DNA from: Cedecea lapagei
GTDB taxonomy: Bacteria > Pseudomonadota > Gammaproteobacteria > Enterobacterales > Enterobacteriaceae
NCBI RefSeq assembly: GCF_900635955.1
Contig: NZ_LR134201.1
Coordinates: 4,712,001-4,776,000 of the forward strand
Length of the DNA: 64,000 bases
Direction of reading: 5' to 3'
The notes beneath the pieces are model-generated. The model was not told the origin of the DNA. It ran no database searches and worked only from the letters and a program-made list of their open reading frames with translations. How positions within the stretch are numbered: the first letter of the stretch is position 1; each line of letters starts with the position of its first letter. The position numbers were made by a program, and so were the translations under genes. Below are positions 38,311-48,253 of this stretch, piece by piece.

Positions 38311-39417
38311 ATGAAAATCAGCTCCGTACTGCTGATGGTCGGGCTGATGCTGACAGCCGTTTCCGGGCAGGCCGCCTGTACCTGGCCTGCCTGGGAGCAG
38401 TTTAAGCAAGGCTACATCAGCGACCAGGGAAGAGTGATCGATCCCAGCGATGAACGCAAAATTACCACTTCAGAAGGGCAGAGCTATGCGCTCTTCTTTG
38501 CGCTGGCCGCTAACGATCGGCCGATGTTCGACAAGCTGCTGCGCTGGACGGAAAACAACCTTGCTCAGGGCGCGCTAAAGGATCACCTTCCCGCCTGGCT
38601 ATGGGGCAAAAATGCCAAAGATGAGTGGACGGTTTTAGACACTAACTCCGCCTCCGACGCCGACATGTGGATCGTCTGGAGCCTGCTGGAAGCGGGGCGT
38701 TTATGGCGTGAACCTGCCTATAAGCGCCTTGGCGAAAAGCTGTTAAAGCGCGTGGCGAAAGAGGAAGTGATTAACATCCCGGGGCTGGGCTTTTCGTTAT
38801 TGCCGGGGCGTGTGGGGTTTAACCATTCCCCCGACTGGCGGTTGAACCCAAGCTATCTGCCGCCGCAGGTGTTACAGCGGATGGTCCGCTACAGCGGGCC
38901 CTGGTCAGCCATGCAGACGGCAAACCAGCGGCTGCTGCTCGAGACCGCGCCAAAAGGGTTTTCGCCAAACTGGGCTGACTGGCATGAAGGCAAAGGCTGG
39001 CAGTTTACCGCTGATGATGCCCGCCACGGCAGCTACGACGCGATACGTGTCTATCTTTGGGTAGGCATGATGGCCGATGACGATCCACGTAAAGCCGGGT
39101 TGTTAAAGGCCTTCCAGCCGATGGCCGATATCACGATTAAAGAAGGTTTGCCGCCGGAAAAAGTCGATGTGCAAACCGGCAGTATTCAGGGCAACGGGCC
39201 GGTGGGGTTCTCCGCCGCTATGCTGCCTTTTTTACAGGATAGCGAAGCACGGGACGTGCAGCGTCAGCGGGTTAAAGATCATTTCCCCCAGGCTGACGCC
39301 TATTACAGCTATGTTTTAACGCTATTTGGCCAGGGATGGGATCAAAAACGTTTTCGCTTCAATTCTCTTGGTGAATTAATCCCGAGCTGGGGTCAGGTAT
39401 GCGCAAGTTCTCAATAA
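38311..39417 (+). CDS. bcsZ: Periplasmic endo-1,4-beta-glucanase BcsZ (GH8)
   Basis: Cellulase that trims cellulose during export and is required for normal polymer amount and form. It has 368 residues, identical to E. coli. The signal peptide is MKISSVLLMVGLMLTAVSGQ, cleaved after QAA. The general acid Glu is E55 (TTSEGQSYALFFAL) and the base Asp is D243 (HGSYDAIRVYLW), the same numbers as in E. coli. Other GH8 signatures are DTNSASDADMWIVWSLLEAG and NPSYLPPQ. The ATG at 38311 is chosen for the signal peptide. The 3' end overlaps bcsC by 19 bases. Confidence 0.97.
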   Translation: MKISSVLLMVGLMLTAVSGQAACTWPAWEQFKQGYISDQGRVIDPSDERKITTSEGQSYALFFALAANDRPMFDKLLRWTENNLAQGALKDHLPAWLWGKNAKDEWTVLDTNSASDADMWIVWSLLEAGRLWREPAYKRLGEKLLKRVAKEEVINIPGLGFSLLPGRVGFNHSPDWRLNPSYLPPQVLQRMVRYSGPWSAMQTANQRLLLETAPKGFSPNWADWHEGKGWQFTADDARHGSYDAIRVYLWVGMMADDDPRKAGLLKAFQPMADITIKEGLPPEKVDVQTGSIQGNGPVGFSAAMLPFLQDSEARDVQRQRVKDHFPQADAYYSYVLTLFGQGWDQKRFRFNSLGELIPSWGQVCASSQ

Positions 39418-42400
39418 GTTTAGTCACTCTGTCGCTGGGTATGGCGCTGATGCCGATGGCTCAGGCCGCCCTGACGCCTCAGCAGCAGCTGCTTGAGCAG
39501 GTCAGGATGGGCGAGGCCAGCAAACGTGAAGATATCGTGCGGCAGTCGCTGTCCAGGCTTGAGCTGATGGCGCCTGACGATCCGGACGTGATTGCGGCCC
39601 GGATGCGCTATTTGCTGCGTCAGGGGGACACTGCCGGCGCGAAAGCGCAGCTGGAACGACTGGAGAAACTGGCCCCCGGCTCTGCGGAATACAAACAGTC
39701 CCAAACTACGATGATGCTGACCGGCGCGGACGGTCGCCAGCAGCTGCAGCAGGCTCGCCTGCTGGCGGCCAGCGGGCAAACCGATCGGGCGATTGTCGCC
39801 TATGAAAAGCTGTTTGACGGAAATCCTCCTGCGGGTGACCTGGCGGTGGAATACTGGACGCTGATGGCGAAGCGCCCGGCCAGCACCGGCCAGGCGATTG
39901 ATAAACTAAAAGCGCTTGATGCAGCTGCGCCGGGTAACGGTGAGCTACGCGGTAATCTGGCACGCCTGATGTTTGCGAACGGCCGCAGCAATGAGGCCTA
40001 TCAGGTGCTCGAGCAAATGGCGAAGTCAAACAGCAGCCGGGAAGAAGCCGCCGCCCTTTGGTATGGCCAAATCAGCAATCTCCCTACGGGGCCGCAAAGC
40101 GTTGCGGCGCTGCAGCGTTTCCTCACTGTCTTCACCGAAGGCGATACCGTCGCTACCGCACGAGACAGACTTGCCCTGCAGCAAAAGCAGCTGGCAGACC
40201 CGTCCTTCCTTGCCCGTGCTAAAGGGCTGGAGAACGTCGGCGACGGGCGAGGTAACCAGGCCGTTTCGCAGCTGAAAGCGGCGTTAAGCGCGAAGAAAAA
40301 CGACAGTGAAGTGGTCGGCGCGCTGGGGCAGGCTTATTCCCAGCAGGGCAAGCGTGCCCTGGCGGTGCAGCAGTTCGAAAAAGCCATTCAGATGGATCCC
40401 CAAAGCGATAACCGGGGTAAGTGGGACAGCTTGCTCAAAACCAACCGCTACTGGCTGCTTATCAAGCAGGGGGATGCTCAGCTAAAAGCCAGTAATCCGG
40501 ATGCTGCGCTGCAGAAGTATCAGCAGGCGCAGAGCGTCGATAACACCGACAGCTACGCGGTGCTGGGCTTTGGCGATGTCGCCGTCGCCAAAAAAGATGA
40601 CCGTAGCGCCGAGCGTTATTATCAGCAGGCGCTGCGAATGGACCGCGGGAACAGCAACGCGATTCGCGGGCTGGCGAACGTTTATCGCCGTCAGTCGCCG
40701 GAGCGTGCCACGGCATATATTCAAAGTCTTTCGGCCAGCCAGCGCAAAAGCATCGATGATATTGAGCGCAGCCTGGCGGGCGAACGCCTGGAACAGCAGG
40801 CGACCGCACTGGAAAGCCAGAAACAGTGGGCGAGGGCAGCGGAAGTTCAGCGCCAGCGCCTGAAGCTTGATCCGGACAGCGTGTGGATTACCTATCGTCT
40901 GTCCAACGATCTCTACGCCGCCGGGAAGCGCAGCGAGGCGGACGGCCTGATGCGCAATCTGGCGCAGCGCAAGCCAGCAGACCCGGAGCAGGTGTTTGCC
41001 TACGGTCTGTATCTCTCGGGCAATAACCAGGAGGCGGCGGCGCTAAGCCACCTCAACACGCTGCCAAAAGCGCAGTGGAACGACAATATTCATGAACTTG
41101 CAGACCGGCTGCAGTTTAACTCTGTGATGCAGACGGCTAACCGGCTGCGGGACAGTGGTAAAGAGAAAGAGGCGATTACGCTGCTGCAGCAGCAGACGCC
41201 GTCCGATCGCATTGAGTTAACGCTGGCCGACTGGGCTGCCGAACGTGGCGACCGCCCGACGGCGAAAACGCATTATCAGAAGGTCCTGCAGCGTTCGCCG
41301 AATAACGAAGATGCCCTGTTGGGGCTAACAGAAGTGCTGATCGCCGGGGGGGATCAACCTCAGGCGCGTGGCCTGCTGGCGAAGCTGCAGCAGTCTCCGG
41401 CGGGGGAAACGCCGGCAATGAATACCCAGCGTCGCGTTGCGAATGCCTGGGCTGCCCTGGGCGATAACGAAAAAGCCGCGCAAATCTATGCCCCGATGCT
41501 GGTCGCGGCGAAAAGACAGCCGCCTTCGATGGAAAGTGCGCTGGTGATGCGCGATGCCGCCCGTTTCCAGGCCGCAAGCGGTCAGCCGCAGCAGGCGCTC
41601 GAAACTTACAAAGATGCGATGGTGTCTTCAGATATTACCCGGACGCGCCCGGGGGATAACGACAGCTTCACCCGGCTTACGCGTAATGACGAAAAAGATG
41701 ACTGGCTGAAGCGCGGCGTTCGCAGCGATGCCGCCGATCTTTATCGTCAGCAGGATGTGAACGTCACGCTCGACCACGAATACTGGGGCTCCAGCGGTAC
41801 GCCAGGTTACTCCGATCTAAAAGCCCATACCACGATGCTGCAGGTGGACGCTCCGCTCAGCGACGGGCGGATGTGGTTCCGTACCGATATGGTTAACATG
41901 GACGCCGGATCGTTCAAAGATAACGGCTCGGGCTACAATGAGCGCTGGGGCACCTGCGCGGAGCATACCTGTTTCGGCAGCACTAAACAGCGAGCCAACG
42001 GCGCAAGCCTGGCGGTGGGCTGGAAGAATGACACCTGGCAGACGGATATCGGTACCACGCCGCTGGGCTTTGATGTCGTTGACGTTGTCGGCGGCGTTAG
42101 CTACAGCAACGACCTCGGGCCGATTGGCTACACGGTGAATGCGCACCGTCGCCCTGTCTCCAGCTCCCTGCTCTCCTTCGGCGGGCAGCGGGATCCCAAC
42201 ACCAACACCGTGTGGGGCGGCGTTCGTGCTACCGGCGGCGGCGTTAGCCTGAGCTATGACAAGGGCGAAGCCAACGGCGTCTGGTCAAGCCTGAGCGCAG
42301 ATACCCTGACCGGTAAAAATGTGGCGGATAACTGGCGCGTGCGCTGGATGACCGGCTATTACTACAAGCTGATTAACCAGAACAATCAGCGGCTGACCGT

Positions 42401-42884
42401 CGGCCTCACCAACATGGTCTGGCACTACGACAAAGATCTCAGCGACTACTTCCTTGGTCAGGGTGGCTATTACAGCCCGCAGAAATACCTGTCATTTGCG
42501 GTGCCGGTGACCTGGCGTAAACGTACGGCGAACTGGTCATGGGAGCTGGGAGCCTCCGGCTCGTGGTCTTATTCCCACAGCAACGCCGGCATGCGCTATC
42601 CGCAGCGCAATTTGGTGCCTGATAATCTGGAGCAGCAGACCGGCTATCCGGACCGTAACGATCCGTTCTCCGCCAGCAGCAGTAACGGCTTCGGTTATAC
42701 GGCCAGGGCGCTGGTCGAGCGTCGGATCAGCTCGCACTGGTCCATTGGTGCCGGGGTTGATATTCAGCAGGCCAAGGATTACACCCCAAGCCATGCGCTG
42801 ATTTTCGTTCGTTACTCGATGGCGGGCTGGCAGGGCGATATGGACATGCCGCCGCAGCCGTTGGTGCCTTACGCGGATTTCTGA
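39399..42884 (+). CDS. bcsC: Cellulose synthase outer-membrane secretin-like subunit BcsC
   Basis: Exports cellulose across the outer membrane. It has 1161 residues (E. coli 1157). The signal peptide is MRKFSISLVTLSLGMALMPM, cleaved after AQA. A long TPR superhelix (about 25-780), for example VGALGQAYSQQGKRALAVQQ and YAVLGFGDVAVAKKDDRSAE, spans the periplasm and binds the BcsB crown. The BCSC C-terminal beta barrel (about 800-1161) includes DLKAHTTMLQVDAPLSDGRM and ends PPQPLVPYADF with the terminal Phe typical of barrel proteins. It starts inside bcsZ and ends the operon; a strong terminator follows 12 bases later. Confidence 0.97.
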   Translation: MRKFSISLVTLSLGMALMPMAQAALTPQQQLLEQVRMGEASKREDIVRQSLSRLELMAPDDPDVIAARMRYLLRQGDTAGAKAQLERLEKLAPGSAEYKQSQTTMMLTGADGRQQLQQARLLAASGQTDRAIVAYEKLFDGNPPAGDLAVEYWTLMAKRPASTGQAIDKLKALDAAAPGNGELRGNLARLMFANGRSNEAYQVLEQMAKSNSSREEAAALWYGQISNLPTGPQSVAALQRFLTVFTEGDTVATARDRLALQQKQLADPSFLARAKGLENVGDGRGNQAVSQLKAALSAKKNDSEVVGALGQAYSQQGKRALAVQQFEKAIQMDPQSDNRGKWDSLLKTNRYWLLIKQGDAQLKASNPDAALQKYQQAQSVDNTDSYAVLGFGDVAVAKKDDRSAERYYQQALRMDRGNSNAIRGLANVYRRQSPERATAYIQSLSASQRKSIDDIERSLAGERLEQQATALESQKQWARAAEVQRQRLKLDPDSVWITYRLSNDLYAAGKRSEADGLMRNLAQRKPADPEQVFAYGLYLSGNNQEAAALSHLNTLPKAQWNDNIHELADRLQFNSVMQTANRLRDSGKEKEAITLLQQQTPSDRIELTLADWAAERGDRPTAKTHYQKVLQRSPNNEDALLGLTEVLIAGGDQPQARGLLAKLQQSPAGETPAMNTQRRVANAWAALGDNEKAAQIYAPMLVAAKRQPPSMESALVMRDAARFQAASGQPQQALETYKDAMVSSDITRTRPGDNDSFTRLTRNDEKDDWLKRGVRSDAADLYRQQDVNVTLDHEYWGSSGTPGYSDLKAHTTMLQVDAPLSDGRMWFRTDMVNMDAGSFKDNGSGYNERWGTCAEHTCFGSTKQRANGASLAVGWKNDTWQTDIGTTPLGFDVVDVVGGVSYSNDLGPIGYTVNAHRRPVSSSLLSFGGQRDPNTNTVWGGVRATGGGVSLSYDKGEANGVWSSLSADTLTGKNVADNWRVRWMTGYYYKLINQNNQRLTVGLTNMVWHYDKDLSDYFLGQGGYYSPQKYLSFAVPVTWRKRTANWSWELGASGSWSYSHSNAGMRYPQRNLVPDNLEQQTGYPDRNDPFSASSSNGFGYTARALVERRISSHWSIGAGVDIQQAKDYTPSHALIFVRYSMAGWQGDMDMPPQPLVPYADF

Positions 42885-42896
42885 TCGGAAGGGGAT

Positions 42897-42933
42897 AAAG
42901 CGGCAGCATAGCCCGCTGGCTGCCGCTTTTTTT
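42897..42933 (+). terminator. Rho-independent terminator of the bcs operon
   Basis: An 11-bp stem (AAAGCGGCAGC / GCTGCCGCTTT) with an 11-base loop and a T7 run. Confidence 0.85.
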
Positions 42934-43086
42934 GCCTTTAGCTGACGTGATTTTGTGCGTAAAAGCAGAATTACCCGATTATCCCGAGGCAAGGGTTAAA
43001 ACCCGGGCCAATGCAGTATACTCTGCGGGCATAAGAATATCCTGATGCCGGGCGTGGCGTGGATTAAGCAAAAGCGGAGAGTCAGC

Positions 43087-45075
43087 TTGCGAGTCAGTCG
43101 TTCCCTTACGATAAAACAGATGGCCATGGTGTCAGCCGTGGCGCTGGTCTTTATTTTTATTTTTATCGTCATCCAGCTGTTTCATTTCGTACAGCAAAGC
43201 CGCTACGACACCGCCACGCAGATGGAGAAAATCGCCCACTCCGTCCGTCTTCCTCTGTCCGAAGCTATTCTTCGCGCCGATATTCCACAGGCTGAGGCTA
43301 TTCTTCATCAGATTCAACCGTCCGGCATTATCAGCCGTGCGGACGTAGTGCTGCCAAACCAGTTCCAGGCGCTGCGGCTAAGTTTTATGCCGGAACACCA
43401 GATCCCGATGCTCATCGCCCGCGTATTTGAGCTGCCGGTTCAGATCTCCCTTCCGCTCTATTCGCTGGAGCGCCCGGCAAACCCGCAGCCGCTGGCCTAC
43501 CTGGTGCTGCAGGCGGATTCGTGGCGCATGTACCGCATTATCATCAGCACGATCTCCACGTTGCTAACCACCTATCTGCTGCTGGCGCTGATGCTGACCG
43601 TGGCGATCAGCTGGTGCATTAACCGGCTGGTGGTCCATCCGATACGCAAGATTAGCCGTGAGCTTGATGGCCTTAATCCGCAGCAGACGGGCGATCACCA
43701 GCTCACGCTGCCGCCGCTGCACCATGACGATGAGATAGGCATGCTGGTACGCAGCTACAACCGTAATCAGCAGGTTTCGCTGCGGCTTCAGGAGCAGATG
43801 AATACGCTGAGTACCCACAACCCGGTGACCGAGCTGCCTAATAAAGCGCTGCTGCTGGCGCTGATCGAACAGATGGTGGCGAACGAGAAGCACGGCGCGC
43901 TGATGCTCATCGCCAGTGAAACTCTGCAGGATGCCGCCGGGGTGCTTAACGACGAGCAGCGGGAGATGCTGCTGCTGACGCTGGTGGAAAAAATCAAGGC
44001 CGTGCTGCCCGCGAATCGGGTGCTGGCCCAGCTTAGCCAGAATGATTTTGGGCTGCTGCTTTATGGCGTCAGCGACCCGTGGTACGCGATGACGCTTGCC
44101 CGGCAAATAATGGAAACGCTCAACGAAAGGCTGCCGGTTCAGGCGCTTCACCTTAAGCCTACCGCCAGCATCGGTATTGCGATGTTTAAGGTCGGTCTCA
44201 GCGCGGAACAGCTTTACCGCCGGGCGGCTTCAGCTACGCTCTCGGCTCGCCGCTACGGGAAAAACCAGATCCAGTTCTTCGACCCCGAGCAGATGGAAAA
44301 AGCCCAGCGCCGCCTGACCGAGGAGCACGATATTTTAAGCGCGCTGGAAAAACACCATTTTGCCGTCTGGCTACAGCCGCAGGTAGATATGCGCGACGGC
44401 AGCGTCGTCGGTGCCGAAGTGCTGCTGCGCCAGCGCCAGCCGGACGGTAGCTGGAGCCTGCCGGAAGGGCTTATCGAGAGTATTGAAGCCTGCGGGATGA
44501 TGATAACCGTCGGCAACTGGATCCTCGAAGAGTCCTGCCGCACGCTCTCTGCCTGGCAGAGCCGGGGTATTCAGCTGCCGCTGAGCGTGAACCTCTCCGC
44601 CCTGCAGCTGCTGCACGAAGCGATGGTGCCGTCGCTGCTGGAGTTAATCCGCCGCTACCGTATCCAGCCTGGCACGCTGATCCTTGAGGTGACCGAAAGC
44701 CGCCGCATCGACGATCCGCAAGCCGCGGTGAATATCTTAAGGCCGCTGCACCAGGCCGGCGTGCGCATTGCGCTGGATGATTTTGGCATGGGCTATGCCA
44801 GCCTGCGCCATCTGCATCACCTGAAAGCGCTGCCAATTGACGTGCTGAAGATAGACAAAAGCTTTATTGAAGGGCTGCCGGAAGATAACGCGATGGTCGG
44901 CGTGATTATCGCGATGGCCAAAGCACTTGGGCTGAAAGTGGTGGCCGAAGGCGTCGAGCGGGAAGCTCAGCGGGCGTGGTTAGTGGAGCAGGGCGTCATC
45001 TCCGCACAGGGTTTCTTATTTGCCAAAGCCTGCACACCGGAGCAGTTTGAGCGCCAGTTTCTCCCGTCAGAATGA
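43087..45075 (+). CDS. pdeK: EAL-domain cyclic-di-GMP phosphodiesterase PdeK (YhjK)
   Basis: Membrane protein beside the cellulose genes. Two membrane helices (about 13-35 and 155-180) flank a periplasmic sensor region (IPQAEAILHQIQPSGIISRA) and a HAMP segment (RLVVHPIRKISRELD). A degenerate GGDEF domain lacks the GGDEF motif, so no cyclase activity is expected. The EAL domain has EVL for EAL (E444) and an intact DDFGMGYASL (D564, D565), with KIDKSFIEGL after it. The phosphodiesterase residues are largely present. By position it would lower c-di-GMP near the synthase. The start is set at the TTG 43087, with GGAGAG 6 bases before it and homology beginning there; an ATG at 43045 lacks a ribosome site but would add 14 residues. 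Confidence 0.9.
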   Translation: MRVSRSLTIKQMAMVSAVALVFIFIFIVIQLFHFVQQSRYDTATQMEKIAHSVRLPLSEAILRADIPQAEAILHQIQPSGIISRADVVLPNQFQALRLSFMPEHQIPMLIARVFELPVQISLPLYSLERPANPQPLAYLVLQADSWRMYRIIISTISTLLTTYLLLALMLTVAISWCINRLVVHPIRKISRELDGLNPQQTGDHQLTLPPLHHDDEIGMLVRSYNRNQQVSLRLQEQMNTLSTHNPVTELPNKALLLALIEQMVANEKHGALMLIASETLQDAAGVLNDEQREMLLLTLVEKIKAVLPANRVLAQLSQNDFGLLLYGVSDPWYAMTLARQIMETLNERLPVQALHLKPTASIGIAMFKVGLSAEQLYRRAASATLSARRYGKNQIQFFDPEQMEKAQRRLTEEHDILSALEKHHFAVWLQPQVDMRDGSVVGAEVLLRQRQPDGSWSLPEGLIESIEACGMMITVGNWILEESCRTLSAWQSRGIQLPLSVNLSALQLLHEAMVPSLLELIRRYRIQPGTLILEVTESRRIDDPQAAVNILRPLHQAGVRIALDDFGMGYASLRHLHHLKALPIDVLKIDKSFIEGLPEDNAMVGVIIAMAKALGLKVVAEGVEREAQRAWLVEQGVISAQGFLFAKACTPEQFERQFLPSE

Positions 45076-45252
45076 AAAACATTAGTTACAAATGTTGCGA
45101 GCTGGATCGGTTCAGTTCAAGTTTTTAACAATTCCGTTAACAAAGGCGATCGAGGCCACTTCTGCGTTTTTTTTGGGGTGATATGTTGAGTGTCGCAGTC
45201 ATACCGGTTCCTGAGTCGGTGCTGCGGTTACTCTCCGTTCAAGGATACTCTA

Positions 45253-46539
45253 ATGAAAACCTCACTCTTCAAAAGTCTCTATTTTCAGGTGCTGACCGCA
45301 ATTGCCATCGGTATTTTGCTGGGTCACTTTTACCCGGAATTGGGTGCCCAAATGAAACCGTTTGGCGATGCGTTCGTCAAACTGATTAAAATGATTATTG
45401 CGCCCGTCATCTTCTGTACCGTGGTGACCGGGATTGCAGGCATGGAAAGCATGAAGGCCGTTGGCCGCACCGGCGCGGTAGCGTTACTCTATTTCGAAAT
45501 TGTCAGCACCATCGCGCTGATTATCGGCCTTATCGTGGTTAACGTACTCCAGCCTGGCGCGGGAATGAACGTTGACCCGGCGACGCTGGATGCGAAAGCG
45601 GTGGCGGTTTACGCTGAACAAGCGCAGCAGCAGGGCGTGATTGCCTTCTTGCTGGACGTGATCCCCGGCAGCGTGATTGGTGCGTTTGCCAGCGGTAACA
45701 TCCTGCAGGTGCTGATGTTTGCCGTGCTGTTTGGTTTTGCCCTGCACCGCCTCGGCCATAAAGGCCAGATGATTTTTAACGTCATCGAAAGCTTCTCTCA
45801 GGTTATCTTCGGCATCATCAATATGATCATGCGCCTGGCGCCAATCGGGGCGTTTGGTGCGATGGCATTTACCATTGGTAAATACGGGGTAGGTTCTCTG
45901 GTTCAGCTGGGCCAGCTGATTATCTGCTTCTACATTACCTGTCTGCTGTTTGTGATTCTGGTGCTGGGATCTATTGCCCGCGTTACCGGCTTCAACATCT
46001 TCAAGTTCATCCGCTATATCAAAGAAGAGCTGCTGATCGTGCTGGGAACCTCTTCTTCCGAGTCCGTGCTGCCGCGCATGCTCGACAAGATGGAAAAGCT
46101 GGGCTGCCGTAAATCCGTTGTCGGCCTGGTCATTCCCACCGGCTACTCGTTCAACCTGGACGGGACCTCGATTTACCTGACGATGGCGGCGGTGTTTATC
46201 GCCCAGGCCACCAACAGCCATATGGATATCTTCCATCAGATCACGCTGCTGGTTGTTCTGCTGCTCTCCTCTAAAGGTGCGGCTGGGGTCACCGGAAGCG
46301 GGTTTATCGTGCTGGCGGCGACCATCTCTGCGGTAGGTCATTTGCCGGTGGCTGGCCTGGCGCTGATCCTGGGTATCGACCGCTTTATGTCTGAAGCGCG
46401 TGCCCTGACCAACCTGGTAGGTAACGGCGTGGCGACCGTTGTGGTGGCCAAATGGGTGAAGCAGCTTGATGAGAAACAGCTTCAGCAACAGCTGGATAAC
46501 CCCCATTCCGATAAAAAAGTAACCGAAGTCTCCCACTAA
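45253..46539 (+). CDS. dctA: C4-dicarboxylate transporter DctA
   Basis: Inner-membrane symporter that takes up succinate, fumarate, malate and aspartate aerobically with protons or sodium. It has 428 residues, as in E. coli. The start MKTSLFKSLYFQVLTAIAIG follows AAGGAT. Family motifs are the serine-rich hairpin LIVLGTSSSESVLPRMLDKM, the TGYSFNLDGTSIYLTMAA segment and the ALILGIDRFMSEARALTNLV segment, whose Asp and Arg/Asn line the substrate site. In E. coli DctA also binds the DcuS sensor. It stands alone, with a hairpin after its stop. No clear CRP site could be picked out in the 177-base upstream gap. Confidence 0.97.
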   Translation: MKTSLFKSLYFQVLTAIAIGILLGHFYPELGAQMKPFGDAFVKLIKMIIAPVIFCTVVTGIAGMESMKAVGRTGAVALLYFEIVSTIALIIGLIVVNVLQPGAGMNVDPATLDAKAVAVYAEQAQQQGVIAFLLDVIPGSVIGAFASGNILQVLMFAVLFGFALHRLGHKGQMIFNVIESFSQVIFGIINMIMRLAPIGAFGAMAFTIGKYGVGSLVQLGQLIICFYITCLLFVILVLGSIARVTGFNIFKFIRYIKEELLIVLGTSSSESVLPRMLDKMEKLGCRKSVVGLVIPTGYSFNLDGTSIYLTMAAVFIAQATNSHMDIFHQITLLVVLLLSSKGAAGVTGSGFIVLAATISAVGHLPVAGLALILGIDRFMSEARALTNLVGNGVATVVVAKWVKQLDEKQLQQQLDNPHSDKKVTEVSH

Positions 46540-46550
46540 TCCGACCAATT

Positions 46551-46579
46551 GCCCGCAGCGACTTGCCCTTGCTGCGGGC
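46551..46579 (+). terminator. Hairpin after dctA
   Basis: A 9-bp GC-rich stem (GCCCGCAGC / GCTGCGGGC, 11-base loop) 11 bases after the stop. No T run follows, so the terminator call is moderate. Confidence 0.5.
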
Positions 46580-46758
46580 GACTCTGCATAATTACCCCCC
46601 ATTAAATGTTCAACATGCTCTATTTTTCACTTTCTTAAGTGACGTTTTCGCAGAAATGCGGTCAAACGGATTGGTGAAACGTCACCTATGTCGGTCTGCG
46701 GACGTCGAATGCCGCGCCGATGTGCTACTTTTAACCAGGATTGTTTTTAGGGGTTCAC

Positions 46759-48243
46759 ATGCAGGGCACCAAGATTCGACTTTTAGCTGGCGGATTGCTG
46801 TTCGTGGCAGCCGCCGGTCATGTGCAGGCAGAAGCACTCCAGCCGGACCCGGCCTGGCAACAAGGAACGCTCTCTAACGGCTTCCAGTGGCAGGTATTGG
46901 CTACTCCCCAGCGCCCAAGCGATCGCGTTGAAATTCGCCTGATGGTGAATACCGGTTCGCTTGCCGAAACCGCCCAGCAAAGCGGTTACAGCCACTTTTT
47001 ACCGCGCATGGTATTGACGCAGGCCGGCGGCCTGCCCACGAGCCAGGCGCGTTCGTTATGGCAGCAAAGCAGCGATCCGCAGCGTCCACTTCCTCCGGTC
47101 ATCGTCTCCTATGACTTCACGCTGTTTAATCTGAGCCTGCCAAACAACCGCAATGATTTACTGAAAGAAGCGCTGACGTTTCTGGCCACCAACACCGGCA
47201 CGCTGGACGTGACCTCTGACACCGTGACCGCTGCGCTGCGCGTGCCGGATATGGTTGCCACCTGGCCGATGAATACCAAAGACAGCTGGTGGCGCTACCG
47301 CCTGAAAGGCTCCACGCTGCTGGGCCACGACCCGGCGGAGACGCTCAAGCGCCCGGTTGATGCCGCGCAGCTGAAAGCGTTTTATGACAAGTGGTACACC
47401 CCGGACTCTATGACCCTCATCGTGGTGGGCAACGTGGATAGCCGCAACGTGGCGGAGCAAATCAGCAAAACCTTCGGCGAGCTGAAAGGCAAACGCGAAA
47501 CCCCTGCGCCGGTCGCAACCCTTTCCCCGCTCAAGCCGGAACCGGTCAGCCTGATGACCGACAGCGTGCATCAGGACAGACTTTCGCTGATGTGGGATAA
47601 CACCTGGCAGCCGATCCGCGAATCGGCCGCGCTGCTGCGTTACTGGCGTGCCGATCTGGCTCGCGAGGCGCTGTTCTGGAATGTTCAGCAAAACCTCAGC
47701 AAAAACGGCGTTAAAGACCTCAACCTCAGCTTCGACTGTCGTGTGCTATTCCTGCGCGCCCAGTGCGGGATTAATATTGATTCACCAAACGACAAGCTGG
47801 ATGCGAGTCTGACCAGCGTAGGCCGGGAACTGCTGCGCGTACGCGATAAAGGCCTGTCACAGGAAGAGTTTGATACGCTGATCGCCCAGAAGAAAAACGA
47901 GCTGACAAAGCTGTTTGCCACCTACGCCCGTACCGATACCGATATACTGATCAGCCAGCGTATGCGTTCCCTGCAGAACCAGGTGGTGGATATTGCGCCG
48001 GAACAGTACCAGAAGCTGCGGCAGGACTTCCTGGACAGCCTGACCGTCTCTATGCTCAACCAGGATCTGCGTCAGCAGCTCTCTCAGGAGATGTCTCTGG
48101 TACTGCTGCAGCCTAAGGGCGAGCCTGAGTACAACATGAAGGAGCTGAAGGAGACGTGGGATAAGGTGATGGTGCCAGCCGCGCCGCCGCCGGTGACCGA
48201 CGATCCTAAGCAGGATGTTTCGGATATTCCTCCGGCCTCTTAG
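46759..48243 (+). CDS. yhjJ: Inactive M16-type peptidase-like periplasmic protein YhjJ
   Basis: Protein of 494 residues (E. coli 498) with a signal peptide (MQGTKIRLLAGGLLFVAAAG, cleaved near VQA). It has the two-domain fold of the pitrilysin/insulinase family, for example LMVNTGSLAETAQQSGYSHF and DKWYTPDSMTLIVVGNVDSR. The zinc motif HxxEH that should follow SGY is replaced by HFLPR, so it cannot be a zinc peptidase; the E. coli protein shares this loss. Its role is unknown, perhaps a chaperone or binding function in the periplasm. The ATG at 46759 is chosen to give the clean signal peptide. It converges with kdgK across a palindromic repeat. Confidence 0.9.
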   Translation: MQGTKIRLLAGGLLFVAAAGHVQAEALQPDPAWQQGTLSNGFQWQVLATPQRPSDRVEIRLMVNTGSLAETAQQSGYSHFLPRMVLTQAGGLPTSQARSLWQQSSDPQRPLPPVIVSYDFTLFNLSLPNNRNDLLKEALTFLATNTGTLDVTSDTVTAALRVPDMVATWPMNTKDSWWRYRLKGSTLLGHDPAETLKRPVDAAQLKAFYDKWYTPDSMTLIVVGNVDSRNVAEQISKTFGELKGKRETPAPVATLSPLKPEPVSLMTDSVHQDRLSLMWDNTWQPIRESAALLRYWRADLAREALFWNVQQNLSKNGVKDLNLSFDCRVLFLRAQCGINIDSPNDKLDASLTSVGRELLRVRDKGLSQEEFDTLIAQKKNELTKLFATYARTDTDILISQRMRSLQNQVVDIAPEQYQKLRQDFLDSLTVSMLNQDLRQQLSQEMSLVLLQPKGEPEYNMKELKETWDKVMVPAAPPPVTDDPKQDVSDIPPAS

Positions 48244-48253
48244 TGCTGGAACT

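Noticed and set aside
45484..46602. 372-codon minus-strand frame opposite dctA
   Set aside because: Antisense shadow of a conserved transporter; the composition is the complement of a hydrophobic protein.
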